This document shows, one piece after another, positions 27,963 through 36,144 of a stretch of 59,994 nt of DNA. Within the stretch, counting starts at the first letter, position 1, and the number at the start of each line of letters is the position of its first letter. Source of the DNA: Bacteroidetes bacterium UBA4408 (GTDB taxonomy: Bacteria; Bacteroidota; Bacteroidia; UBA4408); assembly GCA_002389785.1 (NCBI GenBank), contig DGQS01000051.1, positions 1 to 59,994 on the forward strand, in the 5' to 3' direction. The translations under genes and the position numbers were made by a program. The notes beneath the pieces were generated by a model that saw only the letters and a list, made by a program, of their open reading frames with translations, searched no databases and was not told the origin of the DNA.

Positions 27963-29014
27963 ATGCAATCCATTCGCCTGCTCTTATTGCCACTTTCGTG
28001 GATATATGGTGCGATTACTTTTTTACGCAACAAATGTTATGATTGGGGGATTTTTAAAACCGCTGAATTTTCAGAAGCCATTATCTCGGTTGGGAACTTA
28101 AGTACCGGTGGTACAGGTAAAACACCAATGATTGAGTACCTCATTGAGTTGTTTCAAGATCAATACAAAATTGCCACTTTGAGCAGAGGGTATAAACGTA
28201 AGACAAGAGGATTTTACCTTGCTACTAATACCAGCACTGCAGCCGATATTGGTGATGAGCCTTTGCAATTTAAACAAAAATATGCATCCATTCAGGTTGC
28301 GGTTGATTCCAATCGTAAACGTGGTATTGAACAACTAAAAGCACTTTCGAGCGATTTGCAATTGATACTTCTGGATGATGCATTTCAACATCGTAAAGTA
28401 AGGGCGGGCTTATCAATTGTTTTAAGTGATTATTCCAATTTGTTTTATAACGACCGTGTTCTACCTGCCGGTACCTTGCGCGAATTTGCTACAGGCATTA
28501 AGCGGGCAGACATTATTATCGTGACGAAAACTCCCCCACTTTTATCACCAATTGAGAAAAGAATTATTTTAAAAAAATTCATGTATTAGATTATCAACGC
28601 GTTTATTTTTCTTTTATCCGTTACGGTAGTCCGGTAGCAATAAACAAGGAACAAACACTTCCTGAAGATTTAACAAAAACAACTGTATTATTGCTTTGTG
28701 GTATAGCCAGCCCTACTGACTTGTTAAGGCATCTCACGCCACTTGTGCACCAATTGAAATTGCTTCAATATGCCGACCATCACGAATACACCCCTCATGA
28801 CATGCTTGCAATTTCTGCAGAATTTGAAAAAATACCAGCAGCCCAAAAGTTGATTATTACTACCGAAAAGGACTATATGCGACTGCAAAAATCAGAGTTG
28901 GATGAATGGGTAAAAAAATTACCTTTGTTTTATATCCCAATAAAAACAGACTTTATCGAAAAAGAAAAAGAAGAATTAAATTTACAATTAGCGAATTATG
29001 TTAGAAGAAATTAA
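27963..29014 (+). pseudogene. lpxK: Tetraacyldisaccharide 4'-kinase LpxK, split by a -1 frame break
   Basis: LpxK phosphorylates lipid A disaccharide at the 4' position. The first frame (27963-28589) holds SVGNLSTGGTGKTPM (P-loop), LATLSRGYKRKT-like SRGYKRKTRGF, LLDDAFQHRKVRAGLSIVL and RVLPAGTLREF, then stops after KKFMY. The C-terminal part (LPEDLTKTTVLLLCGIASP, IITTEKDYMRL) continues in the -1 frame to 29014. Both frames are open together only over 28556-28586, which contains TTTTAAAAAAA at 28567-28577. One extra A would restore a normal protein of 350 residues. A sequencing error, a real mutation or programmed slippage are all possible. The 3' end overlaps the phosphorylase gene by 17 bases. 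Confidence 0.88.
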
Positions 29015-29810
29015 AAAAACCACTGAGTACATTCAAGCAAAAACAAATGCGAAACCTAAAATTGGAATCATCTTAGGAACCGGATTAGGCGGACTTGTGA
29101 AAGAGATTGATGTTGAACATGTGCTTCCCTACGAAAGCATTCCGAATTTTCCGGTAAGCACTGTTGAAGGGCATTCGGGAAAATTAATTTTTGGAAAGCT
29201 CGGTGGAAAGTCAGTCGTAGCAATGCAAGGACGTTTTCATTACTACGAAGGATACGATATGAAACAATGTACCTTTCCGGTGCGTGTAATGAAATATTTA
29301 GGAATAGAAAAATTGTTTGTTAGCAATGCAAGTGGAGGTGTAAATCCCAACTTTGAAATTGGCGATTTAATGATTTTAAACGACCATGTAAACCTGTTTC
29401 CAACGAATCCGCTAATTGGTAAAAACTATCCCGAATTAGGTCCGCGTTTCCCCGATATGAGCGAGCCTTATGATCATAGTATGATAGCGGCAGCACAAGC
29501 AATCGCTAAAAAGCATGCTATAAAAACTCAAGTTGGAAGTTATGCCGGAGTAAGTGGTCCCTGTCTTGAAACACCTGCAGAATATCGATATATACGAAAC
29601 ATTGGTGCCGACGCAGTGGGCATGAGTACAGTGCCAGAAGTGATTGTAGCACGACACATGGCAATACCCTGTTTTGCAATTTCCATTATAACCGACATGG
29701 GTGTGGATGGGCGAATCGTGAAAGTTACCCATGAAGATGTACAACGTGTAGCTGAAGTAGCAGAGCCAAAAATGACTTTACTAATGAAAGAATTAATTCA
29801 ATCCTTGTAA
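28998..29810 (+). CDS. Purine nucleoside phosphorylase, trimeric PNP/MTAP family
   Basis: The 270-residue enzyme cleaves purine nucleosides with phosphate. Family motifs are IGIILGTGLGGLV, FPVSTVEGHSGKLIFG, MQGRFHYYEGY, VSNASGGVN, GPCLETPAEYRYI, and GADAVGMSTVPEVIVARH. At the base-binding position human PNP has Asn243 in SLITNKV, while this protein has Asp (SIITDMG), as in methylthioadenosine phosphorylase, so 6-aminopurines might also be accepted. ATG at 28998 overlaps the lpxK 3' end by 17 bases, which suggests coupling. Confidence 0.93.
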   Translation: MLEEIKKTTEYIQAKTNAKPKIGIILGTGLGGLVKEIDVEHVLPYESIPNFPVSTVEGHSGKLIFGKLGGKSVVAMQGRFHYYEGYDMKQCTFPVRVMKYLGIEKLFVSNASGGVNPNFEIGDLMILNDHVNLFPTNPLIGKNYPELGPRFPDMSEPYDHSMIAAAQAIAKKHAIKTQVGSYAGVSGPCLETPAEYRYIRNIGADAVGMSTVPEVIVARHMAIPCFAISIITDMGVDGRIVKVTHEDVQRVAEVAEPKMTLLMKELIQSL

Positions 29811-29880
29811 TTTTAATTTGAGGATTCGAAACTCTAATTATCAACGTAATATTTAATTAATTGAATAAAAATTTAACCCA

Positions 29881-31272
29881 ATGAAAAAATTACTTCTGCC
29901 TTTTTGCTTGCTATTTGTTAGTTTGAATTCGCAGGCACAGGTTGCGCAAAACATTACACTGTATTCAAGTTGGAACGATACCTTGGTGCCGGCTGAACCG
30001 GTTTACCATATTCGGTATAATAGTGTTTGGGGTTGGAAAAATACGGTTCAAAATAAAGAATATGCAATACTTGGAGCTTCAAGCGGTACCTATTTTATTG
30101 ATGTAACAAACCCTTCTGCCCCTGTGAAATGTGACTTTGTGCCCGGTAGAAGATCAAATTGTATTTGGCGTGAATTTAAAACCTTCTCACATTACGCTTA
30201 TTTGGTGAGTGATGATGCAGCACCCAATAGTTTGCAAATTGTAGATTTAAACTATCTGCCCGATTCGGTGCATGTTGTGTATGATTCAAATCAATTATTT
30301 CAGAATTCACATACCGTATTTATCGATGGGCATTATTTATATTGTGGATATAATAGAACTCTAACCAATACCTATTCGATGGCTGTATATGATTTAGCTC
30401 CTAATCCCGAATTGCCTGTATTTGTGCGTGGTTTAAATTCAGATGACCCATCCATAAATTTGGTGCACGATATGTTTGTGCGTAACGATACTGTTTATGC
30501 TTCTTGTGGATATCAAGGATTGTATGTTTACAAATTTACCGGAAGCAATTTTGTTTCATTGGGCTCATTAACTAGTTACCCGTCGAATGGATACAACCAC
30601 AGCAGCACCATGGCTCCAGGTAGTAATAAAATGGTTTTTTGCGATGAAGTACCTACCGGATTACCGGTAAAAGTGATAGATGTTAGTACCCCCTCTAATA
30701 TTGTTTTTAAATCAACTTTTTCATCGGGCTCAACCGCTACACCACATAATCCATATATGGTGGGCGAACATGTTGTTATTGCCTATTACCAAGATGGCAT
30801 ACAAATTTTTGATGTAAGCAATCCTTTAAATGTTACACGCTCTGGTTATTATGATACAAGTCCCAGCAATTGCCCTTCTTGCCCCAACCCTAATTACAGC
30901 GGTTGTTGGGGAGCTTATGTGGATTTGCCGAGTGGAATTATATTGGCCAGTGATATGCAAAACGGATTGTTTATTTTGGATGCTGGTGCAGCTTTAGGTA
31001 TTACTAAAACAGCTCTTGAAACTGATGTATTTTCGGTATATCCGAATCCTGTTAAAGAGCAATTGAATGTAAAAATTAAAGCCGGTGGTGGAAGTTCACT
31101 CCAAGTAACTATTTGTGATTTAAATGGAAAGCGTATATTTACTGAACAAGAGTTTTCGACCTTAACAACAGGCCATTATAGCATTTCTACGGCTGAACTT
31201 AGCAGCGGTTTGTATTTATTAAAAGTTTCTCAGGGTGACAAAGTATTTTACAGTAAATTCTCTAAACTTTAA
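29881..31272 (+). CDS. Choice-of-anchor B (LVIVD-repeat) protein with T9SS sorting domain
   Basis: The 463-residue secreted protein starts with a signal peptide (MKKLLLPFCLLFVSLNSQAQ). It has LVIVD-type beta-propeller units (AILGASSGTYFIDVTNPSAP, SLQIVDLNYLPDS, GIQIFDVSNPLNV) and the choice-of-anchor B features YNSVWGW and WREFKTFSHYAYLVSDD. A type A T9SS sorting domain closes it from about residue 380: VYPNPVKEQLNVKI, CDLNGKRIF and SSGLYLLKVSQGDK. It should be exported to the outer surface. Two clusters of cysteines (CPSCPNPNYSGC) may form disulfides. The ligand is unknown. Confidence 0.9.
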   Translation: MKKLLLPFCLLFVSLNSQAQVAQNITLYSSWNDTLVPAEPVYHIRYNSVWGWKNTVQNKEYAILGASSGTYFIDVTNPSAPVKCDFVPGRRSNCIWREFKTFSHYAYLVSDDAAPNSLQIVDLNYLPDSVHVVYDSNQLFQNSHTVFIDGHYLYCGYNRTLTNTYSMAVYDLAPNPELPVFVRGLNSDDPSINLVHDMFVRNDTVYASCGYQGLYVYKFTGSNFVSLGSLTSYPSNGYNHSSTMAPGSNKMVFCDEVPTGLPVKVIDVSTPSNIVFKSTFSSGSTATPHNPYMVGEHVVIAYYQDGIQIFDVSNPLNVTRSGYYDTSPSNCPSCPNPNYSGCWGAYVDLPSGIILASDMQNGLFILDAGAALGITKTALETDVFSVYPNPVKEQLNVKIKAGGGSSLQVTICDLNGKRIFTEQEFSTLTTGHYSISTAELSSGLYLLKVSQGDKVFYSKFSKL

Positions 31273-31309
31273 TTCCTAAAAAAAATACAACCACTTGTAA
31301 TAATCATTT

Positions 31310-32611
31310 ATGCCATATTGCTCAATTGAACAGCTTTACTCGTTCTTTCAAAAATATCCGGTTGTTTGCACAGATACACGAACAATTAAAAAGGATTCCT
31401 TATTTTTTGCTTTAAAAGGAGATAATTTTAACGGAAATGAGTTTGCTGATAAGGCCTTAGAAAATGGCAGTGCCTATGTAATTATTGATGAAGAGAAATA
31501 CATGCGAGGTGAAAAATACCTCCTTGTAAAAGATGTGCTAACTTCCTTGCAAGACTTAGCAAAATATCATCGCTCAAAATTAAAAATACCCTTTATTGGC
31601 ATCACAGGAAGTAATGGTAAAACTACCAGCAAAGAACTTGTGCATGCAGTTTTGAGTAAAAAATTTAAAACTCTTGCTACCCTAGGTAACTTAAATAATC
31701 ACATTGGTGTTCCGCTTACTCTGCTTTCAATTACTGCTGAACACGAAATGGCCATAATTGAAATGGGTGCCAACCACCTAAATGAAATAGCCTTTTTAAG
31801 CTCTATTGCTTCCCCTGATTATGGTTTGATTACCAATTTTGGGAAGGCACATTTAGAAGGTTTTGGAAGTGCTGAAAATATTGTCATCGCTAAATCCGAA
31901 TTATACGATCATGTTCGTTCTAAAAAGGGAGTTTTGTTTGTTAATGGCGACAACGAATTAATGCTTAAACAAGCCGGCTCTGCTACTAAAATTACGTATG
32001 GAACAACATCTGAATGCGACTTTAAAGCGAGTTTTTTGAAAGCAGATCCTTTTGTTGAATTGAGCATACAAAGTTTCGAAAACAATCAAACCATAAAAAC
32101 ACAGCTTATAGGTAAATATAATTTTGATAACTGTGTTGCAGCAGCCTGTATTGGCAATTATTTTGGTGTTTCGGAAAGTGCAATTAAAGCTGCGCTCGAA
32201 AATTATGTGCCGAGCAATAATCGCTCACAAGTGGTGAAAAAAAACACACATAGTATTTTACTTGATGCCTACAATGCAAATCCGAGCAGCATGGAAGTTG
32301 CCATTGTAAATTTTGCAGAAATGAATGCACAAAACAAAGTTGTGTTACTTGGCGATATGCTTGAATTAGGGAAGGATACCCGGATGGAACATCTTAAAAT
32401 ATTAAACCTGTTAACACAAAAGGGTTTTACAGAAGTGTATTTGGTTGGACCTAACTTTAAAGCATGTGAAGAACATAGCAAATTTACTTTTTTTGAAAAC
32501 ACCAGTGCGGCATTTGATTTTTTAAGTTCCAAAAAATTTACCGAAAAAACTTTTTTAATAAAAGGGTCGAGAGGCATAAAACTCGAAACTTTAGTAGATG
32601 CAATCGTCTAA
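31310..32611 (+). CDS. murF: UDP-N-acetylmuramoyl-tripeptide--D-alanyl-D-alanine ligase (MurF)
   Basis: MurF adds D-Ala-D-Ala to the UDP-MurNAc tripeptide, the last cytoplasmic step of peptidoglycan precursor assembly. The 433-residue protein has an N-terminal substrate domain (VVCTDTRTIKKDSLFFALKG), the ATP P-loop ITGSNGKTTSKE, LGNLNNHIGVPLTLL, IIEMGANHLNEIAFLS, the DAYNANPSSMEVAI motif and VLLGDMLELGKDT, all typical of MurF rather than MurC/D/E. Length is normal. The gene follows the surface protein by 37 bases but belongs functionally to cell-wall synthesis. Confidence 0.95.
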   Translation: MPYCSIEQLYSFFQKYPVVCTDTRTIKKDSLFFALKGDNFNGNEFADKALENGSAYVIIDEEKYMRGEKYLLVKDVLTSLQDLAKYHRSKLKIPFIGITGSNGKTTSKELVHAVLSKKFKTLATLGNLNNHIGVPLTLLSITAEHEMAIIEMGANHLNEIAFLSSIASPDYGLITNFGKAHLEGFGSAENIVIAKSELYDHVRSKKGVLFVNGDNELMLKQAGSATKITYGTTSECDFKASFLKADPFVELSIQSFENNQTIKTQLIGKYNFDNCVAAACIGNYFGVSESAIKAALENYVPSNNRSQVVKKNTHSILLDAYNANPSSMEVAIVNFAEMNAQNKVVLLGDMLELGKDTRMEHLKILNLLTQKGFTEVYLVGPNFKACEEHSKFTFFENTSAAFDFLSSKKFTEKTFLIKGSRGIKLETLVDAIV

Positions 32612-32832
32612 ACTTTAACGATTACTCTTCGAATAAATTCTTCTAATTCACGTGTGAGCTTATTCATATGCTGGTACAATCCTAATCGCTAGCTTTTTGT
32701 GTTTACAAAAGATTAATCCTATTCGATATGCAGGCAGTTTAGTAATATTGCATTGAAATAAGTTAATGCTTGTAGATCAATGAAAAAGGATGTTCATTTT
32801 TTAAACAGCAACTTCAACTAAAGTATAAAACT

Positions 32833-33240
32833 ATGGTAAACAAAATTGAGCACCTGGGAATAGCCGTAAAAAATATTGTAGCCGCTAATGCTACCTATGA
32901 AAAACTTTTAGGAATTAAACCTTATAAAAGTGAAGGTGTAGAAAGTGAAGGTGTAATCACTTCTTTTTTTATGCTAGGCGAAAGCAAGGTAGAATTGTTG
33001 GAAGCCACAAAAGCGGATAGTCCCATTGCTAAATTTATTGAAAAAAAAGGTGAAGGATTACACCATGTTGCATTTGAAGTAGACGACATTGTTGCTGAAA
33101 TGAAGCGACTTAGAGAAGATGGTTTTCAGTTGTTGAACGAAGTTCCTAAAAAAGGTGCCGACAACAAATTAATTTGCTTTGTACATCCTAAAAGTTGTAA
33201 TGGAGTATTGGTAGAGCTCTGCCAAGAAATTAAAAATTAA
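32833..33240 (+). CDS. mce: Methylmalonyl-CoA epimerase
   Basis: The 135-residue vicinal-oxygen-chelate protein interconverts (R)- and (S)-methylmalonyl-CoA in propionate/succinate metabolism. Metal ligands lie in IEHLGIAVKN (His), GEGLHHVAFEVDD (His) and GVLVELCQE (Glu). KVELLEATKADSPIAKFIEKKG is a strongly conserved family segment. Length is normal. It is 2 bases upstream of the GNAT gene. No mutase gene is in the window. Confidence 0.94.
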   Translation: MVNKIEHLGIAVKNIVAANATYEKLLGIKPYKSEGVESEGVITSFFMLGESKVELLEATKADSPIAKFIEKKGEGLHHVAFEVDDIVAEMKRLREDGFQLLNEVPKKGADNKLICFVHPKSCNGVLVELCQEIKN

Positions 33241-33242
33241 AT

Positions 33243-33740
33243 ATGGTACAATTACGAGCTGCTCAATTAAGCGATTTAGAGCAAATTCGGGCTATATACA
33301 ACGATGCCATACTTACTACCACTGCAACGTCCGATACCGAATTAAAATCGCAGGAAGACCGTGTTCGTTGGTTTTCGGAGCGCGATGAAAATTTTCCGGT
33401 ATGGGTGGCTGTTGAAAACAATTTAGTGCTGGGCTATGTTGCGCTTTCAAAATGGTCGGAACGCAAGGCATATTCCATTACAGCCGAAGTTTCATTGTAT
33501 GTGGAAGCAACTAATCGCGGCAAAGGAATTGGGGAATTACTTTTGGCAGCCATCGTAAAAAGGGCCATAGAATCAACCAATCTTCATTCGATTATTGCGC
33601 GTATTTCGGAAGGGAATGAACAAAGTATTCACTTACACGAATTGAATGGATTTAAACTTATGGGTGTGATGAAAGAAGCTGGAAGTAAGTTTGGGAAATT
33701 GCACAGTGTTAGTTTTATGCAAAAAATGTTGCGCGAATAA
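33243..33740 (+). CDS. GNAT-family N-acetyltransferase (phosphinothricin acetyltransferase-like)
   Basis: The 165-residue acetyltransferase shows RAAQLSDLEQIRAIYNDAI at the start, the acetyl-CoA site EATNRGKGIGELLLAAIVKRA and the NGFKLMGVMKEAGSKFGKL tail typical of the Pat/Bar-like group. Members act on phosphinothricin, methionine sulfone or other small amines; many housekeeping copies have unknown substrates. It starts 2 bases after mce, so the two form an operon. Substrate not assignable. Confidence 0.88.
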   Translation: MVQLRAAQLSDLEQIRAIYNDAILTTTATSDTELKSQEDRVRWFSERDENFPVWVAVENNLVLGYVALSKWSERKAYSITAEVSLYVEATNRGKGIGELLLAAIVKRAIESTNLHSIIARISEGNEQSIHLHELNGFKLMGVMKEAGSKFGKLHSVSFMQKMLRE

Positions 33741-33747
33741 ATACCTT

Positions 33748-33780
33748 ATCTACCCCAAATTATTTTCTGTACAGGTAGAT
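33748..33780. repeat. Inverted repeat between convergent genes
   Basis: ATCTACC (33748-33754) pairs with GGTAGAT (33774-33780) across a 19-base loop in the 57-base gap between the convergent stops of the GNAT and trxB genes. There is no T-run, so terminator function is weakly supported. Confidence 0.3.
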
Positions 33781-33797
33781 TCTATTCACAAACCTTA

Positions 33798-34742
33798 TTA
33801 ATGAATTCCTTTACTTGCTAAATAACGTTCAGCATCCAATGCCGCCATACATCCGCTTCCGGCAGCAGTAACGGCTTGACGGTAAATTTTATCTTGTGCA
33901 TCACCGGCTGCAAACACTCCTTCAACATTCGTTTTACTGGTACCCGGAGTGGTCAAAATATATCCTGTTTCATCTAAGTTGATATAGTCTTTGAAAATAG
34001 CAGTATTGGGTTGATGGCCAATTGCGACAAAAAATCCGGTTACTGCTAGCGTGCGTTCCTCCTTTGTTTGAGTATTTAAAACAATAGCTCCTGTTACACC
34101 GTTATCTCCTAAAATTTCTTTTGTTTCGTGATTATACAATATTTCAATGTTGGCTGTATTTGCAACGCGGTGTTGCATGGCTTTGCTGGCACGCATTTCA
34201 CCCTTACGAACTAGCATGTAAACTTTGCGGCACAATTTTGCTAAGTAGCTAGCTTCCTCTGCAGCAGTATCACCGGCTCCTACTATTGCTACATCCTGAC
34301 CTTTAAAAAAGAAACCATCGCATACGGCACAAGCACTAACACCAAAACCGTTTAACTTGGATTCACTTGGTAAGCCCAGCCATTTTGCAGATGCTCCGGT
34401 GGCTATAATAACAGCATCGGCAGTAATGGTAGTTTTTTCATCAATTATAACTTTGTGAGGTGCGCTGCTAAAATCGACTGAAGTTGCTAAGCCCCATCGT
34501 ATATCTGTGCCAAAACGTAAAGCTTGTGCTTTAAAATCTTCCATCATTTCCGGTCCTTGCGTTCCCTTAGGGTATCCCGGATAATTTTCAACTTCGGTTG
34601 TAATGGTTAATTGACCACCCGGCTGAAGACCTTCGTACATAACAGGTTTCATATCGGCACGGGCAGCATAAATGGCAGCTGTATATCCGGCAGGACCTGA
34701 ACCGATAATTAGGCATTTTACATGTTCGGCAGTAGTACTCAT
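33798..34742 (-). CDS. trxB: Thioredoxin reductase
   Basis: TrxB reduces thioredoxin with NADPH through FAD. The 314 residues show the FAD motif LIIGSGPAGYTAAIYAAR, GGQLTITTEVENYPGYP, the redox pair in SACAVCDGFFF, the NADPH motif VAIVGAGDTAAEEA (family form GGGDSA, here GAGDTA), and GVFAAGDAQDKIYRQAVTAAGSG near the end. Length is normal. It lies 3 bases downstream of the AAA ATPase gene on the same strand. Confidence 0.95.
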   Translation of the reverse strand: MSTTAEHVKCLIIGSGPAGYTAAIYAARADMKPVMYEGLQPGGQLTITTEVENYPGYPKGTQGPEMMEDFKAQALRFGTDIRWGLATSVDFSSAPHKVIIDEKTTITADAVIIATGASAKWLGLPSESKLNGFGVSACAVCDGFFFKGQDVAIVGAGDTAAEEASYLAKLCRKVYMLVRKGEMRASKAMQHRVANTANIEILYNHETKEILGDNGVTGAIVLNTQTKEERTLAVTGFFVAIGHQPNTAIFKDYINLDETGYILTTPGTSKTNVEGVFAAGDAQDKIYRQAVTAAGSGCMAALDAERYLASKGIH

Positions 34743-34745
34743 GTG

Positions 34746-35339
34746 TTATAATAAATTTATTTTTGACAAGATAAAATTAACGCGTTCTTCAATATCAAGC
34801 AATGGAATATTCTCTGTTTTATATCCAAATTGCTTGTAAGTGTTTTCAATGGTTTGATGAATTGTATAAGCTTTTTCAAAATCCTCTTTACGCTCGTTGT
34901 CCATTAAATAAATTTCTTTCCAAGGAGGAGTTAAAAAAACCAGTTGATTGTAATGATTTGTTTGAGCAGTTTGCAAAAAATGTTCAGGAATAGTTAGCTG
35001 GTCGTTTTGCATGTATGCGATTACATCAACAATTCCTCTATCGTAAAAACAAATTTCGCTTTGTGGTGCATTGCTGTGTTGCAATAATCTTTGTTCAAAT
35101 ACAAGTCCGCTAAAAGCAGCTAAGTTTTTCCAAGGTAAAATATCTCCACCACTCTCCATTTGTTCTTTAATAATGCTGCGTGATATTTCGTGTATACTTT
35201 TAAACTTCCGGCTTTCGAGCTCTTTTATGATGGACGTTTTACCAAAACCGGGCCCACCTGAAATAACATAACGAAGGTTATTTTTTCGATCTTCAAAACT
35301 TTGCTCTGAAAATTTAGGAAAGCGCTGTATGCTATTCAC
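34746..35339 (-). CDS. AAA-type P-loop ATPase/kinase-like protein (AAA_28)
   Basis: The 197-residue protein has a P-loop ISGGPGFGKTSIIKEL, FYDRGIVDVIAY (a Walker-B-like or DR motif) and a C-terminal TYKQFGYKTENIPLLDIEERVNFIL. It matches the AAA_28 group of small ATPases resembling nucleotide or NadR-like kinases; the substrate is unknown. The start is GTG at 35339, as no ATG lies before the P-loop. It is co-directional with trxB (3-base gap). Confidence 0.82.
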   Translation of the reverse strand: MNSIQRFPKFSEQSFEDRKNNLRYVISGGPGFGKTSIIKELESRKFKSIHEISRSIIKEQMESGGDILPWKNLAAFSGLVFEQRLLQHSNAPQSEICFYDRGIVDVIAYMQNDQLTIPEHFLQTAQTNHYNQLVFLTPPWKEIYLMDNERKEDFEKAYTIHQTIENTYKQFGYKTENIPLLDIEERVNFILSKINLL

Positions 35340-35709
35340 GGGTTAAAATTAGAGCCTGCGAAATTAATGAAATTAAACCAAAGTTTGGGCATTGAATTAA
35401 TATAGAAAAACGAAAAATACTATTCGGTTGTAGCTTTAATTAAAAAATTGAATCAGTAATGAAATAATCGAACACTAATTAAGTTTAAGTATACTCGTTA
35501 TAAAATTTGTTTTGAGTGCTATTGGGAACTTGCATCTATTCACAATTGTTGACTAGAACTGTGTTGTTTTTTGTAATAAAACCGAATCGTATTATTCGTC
35601 GACTATCTGATAAAAGGTTCAATACTTAACTAAAAAACAGCTGGAATGCTTGGTTGGAAATAGGTAAAAAATCAATTACTATCTTTAAGGCCTTTTAGAA
35701 ATAACTGAA
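35340..35709. other. Divergent intergenic region
   Basis: The 370-base spacer separates the divergent AAA ATPase and IPExxxVDY genes and should hold both promoters. No RNA gene, repeat or ORF of note was seen. Confidence 0.6.
35654..35687 (+). promoter_or_regulatory. Possible promoter of the IPExxxVDY-pyk-tsaB operon
   Basis: TTG at 35654-35656, 23 bases, then TATCTTTA at 35680-35687 differs from TTG-N17-23-TAnnTTTG at one position. It ends 22 bases before the TTG start at 35710. Confidence 0.35.
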
Positions 35710-36129
35710 TTGGCAATAAAAAAACTTTCGATTGAGGATGATTATGATTTTTCATTAGTGGGAATTTCTAGTCATTCAAAAGATTACCGACTGTGTTGGA
35801 GTCTTAATACCGCACTGGGTACCAACTTTACTAAACTGGATGATTTAAGAGTGGAATTGATAAAGTCGCATGAAGTATCGTTTTTTTCATTTTATGAATT
35901 TGAGGATGAAGAAAATTTTGCCACTCACTACATACTTGCCAACAACGGTAGCTCCGGATTTCTGCTTCCTGAACACAAGAATTTAGATTATTTTTGGATG
36001 ATTAAAGGAAGCATCTCAAGCAAAAATAAAAATGACTTATTAAAGAAACTCAGTAGCATTGATTCCATAATTACTTGTGTTGAAATTGATGTAAGCAATT
36101 TAAAATCGAAACAGAACCTTATTTTTTAA
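35710..36129 (+). CDS. IPExxxVDY family protein
   Basis: The 139-residue protein belongs to the small Bacteroidota family named for an IPExxxVDY motif, here in the form LPEHKNLDY (about residues 85-93). The rest fits too: SIEDDYDFSLVGISSHSKDYRL at the start and a C-terminal SIDSIITCVEIDVSNLKSKQ. The gene is usually found next to pyruvate kinase, as here (15-base gap). No function is known. The start is TTG at 35710 because no ATG occurs in frame upstream and the family starts near this point. Confidence 0.82.
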   Translation: MAIKKLSIEDDYDFSLVGISSHSKDYRLCWSLNTALGTNFTKLDDLRVELIKSHEVSFFSFYEFEDEENFATHYILANNGSSGFLLPEHKNLDYFWMIKGSISSKNKNDLLKKLSSIDSIITCVEIDVSNLKSKQNLIF

Positions 36130-36144
36130 AACGAATCTTGATTT

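Noticed and set aside
28691..29014. Separate 107-residue ORF
   Set aside because: It encodes the C-terminal part of LpxK in the -1 frame; the frame is open upstream to 28556 with matching LpxK sequence, so it is one broken gene.
33243..33740. Herbicide or antibiotic resistance gene
   Set aside because: The Pat/Bar-like group has many housekeeping members; it is in an operon with mce and no mobile element is near.
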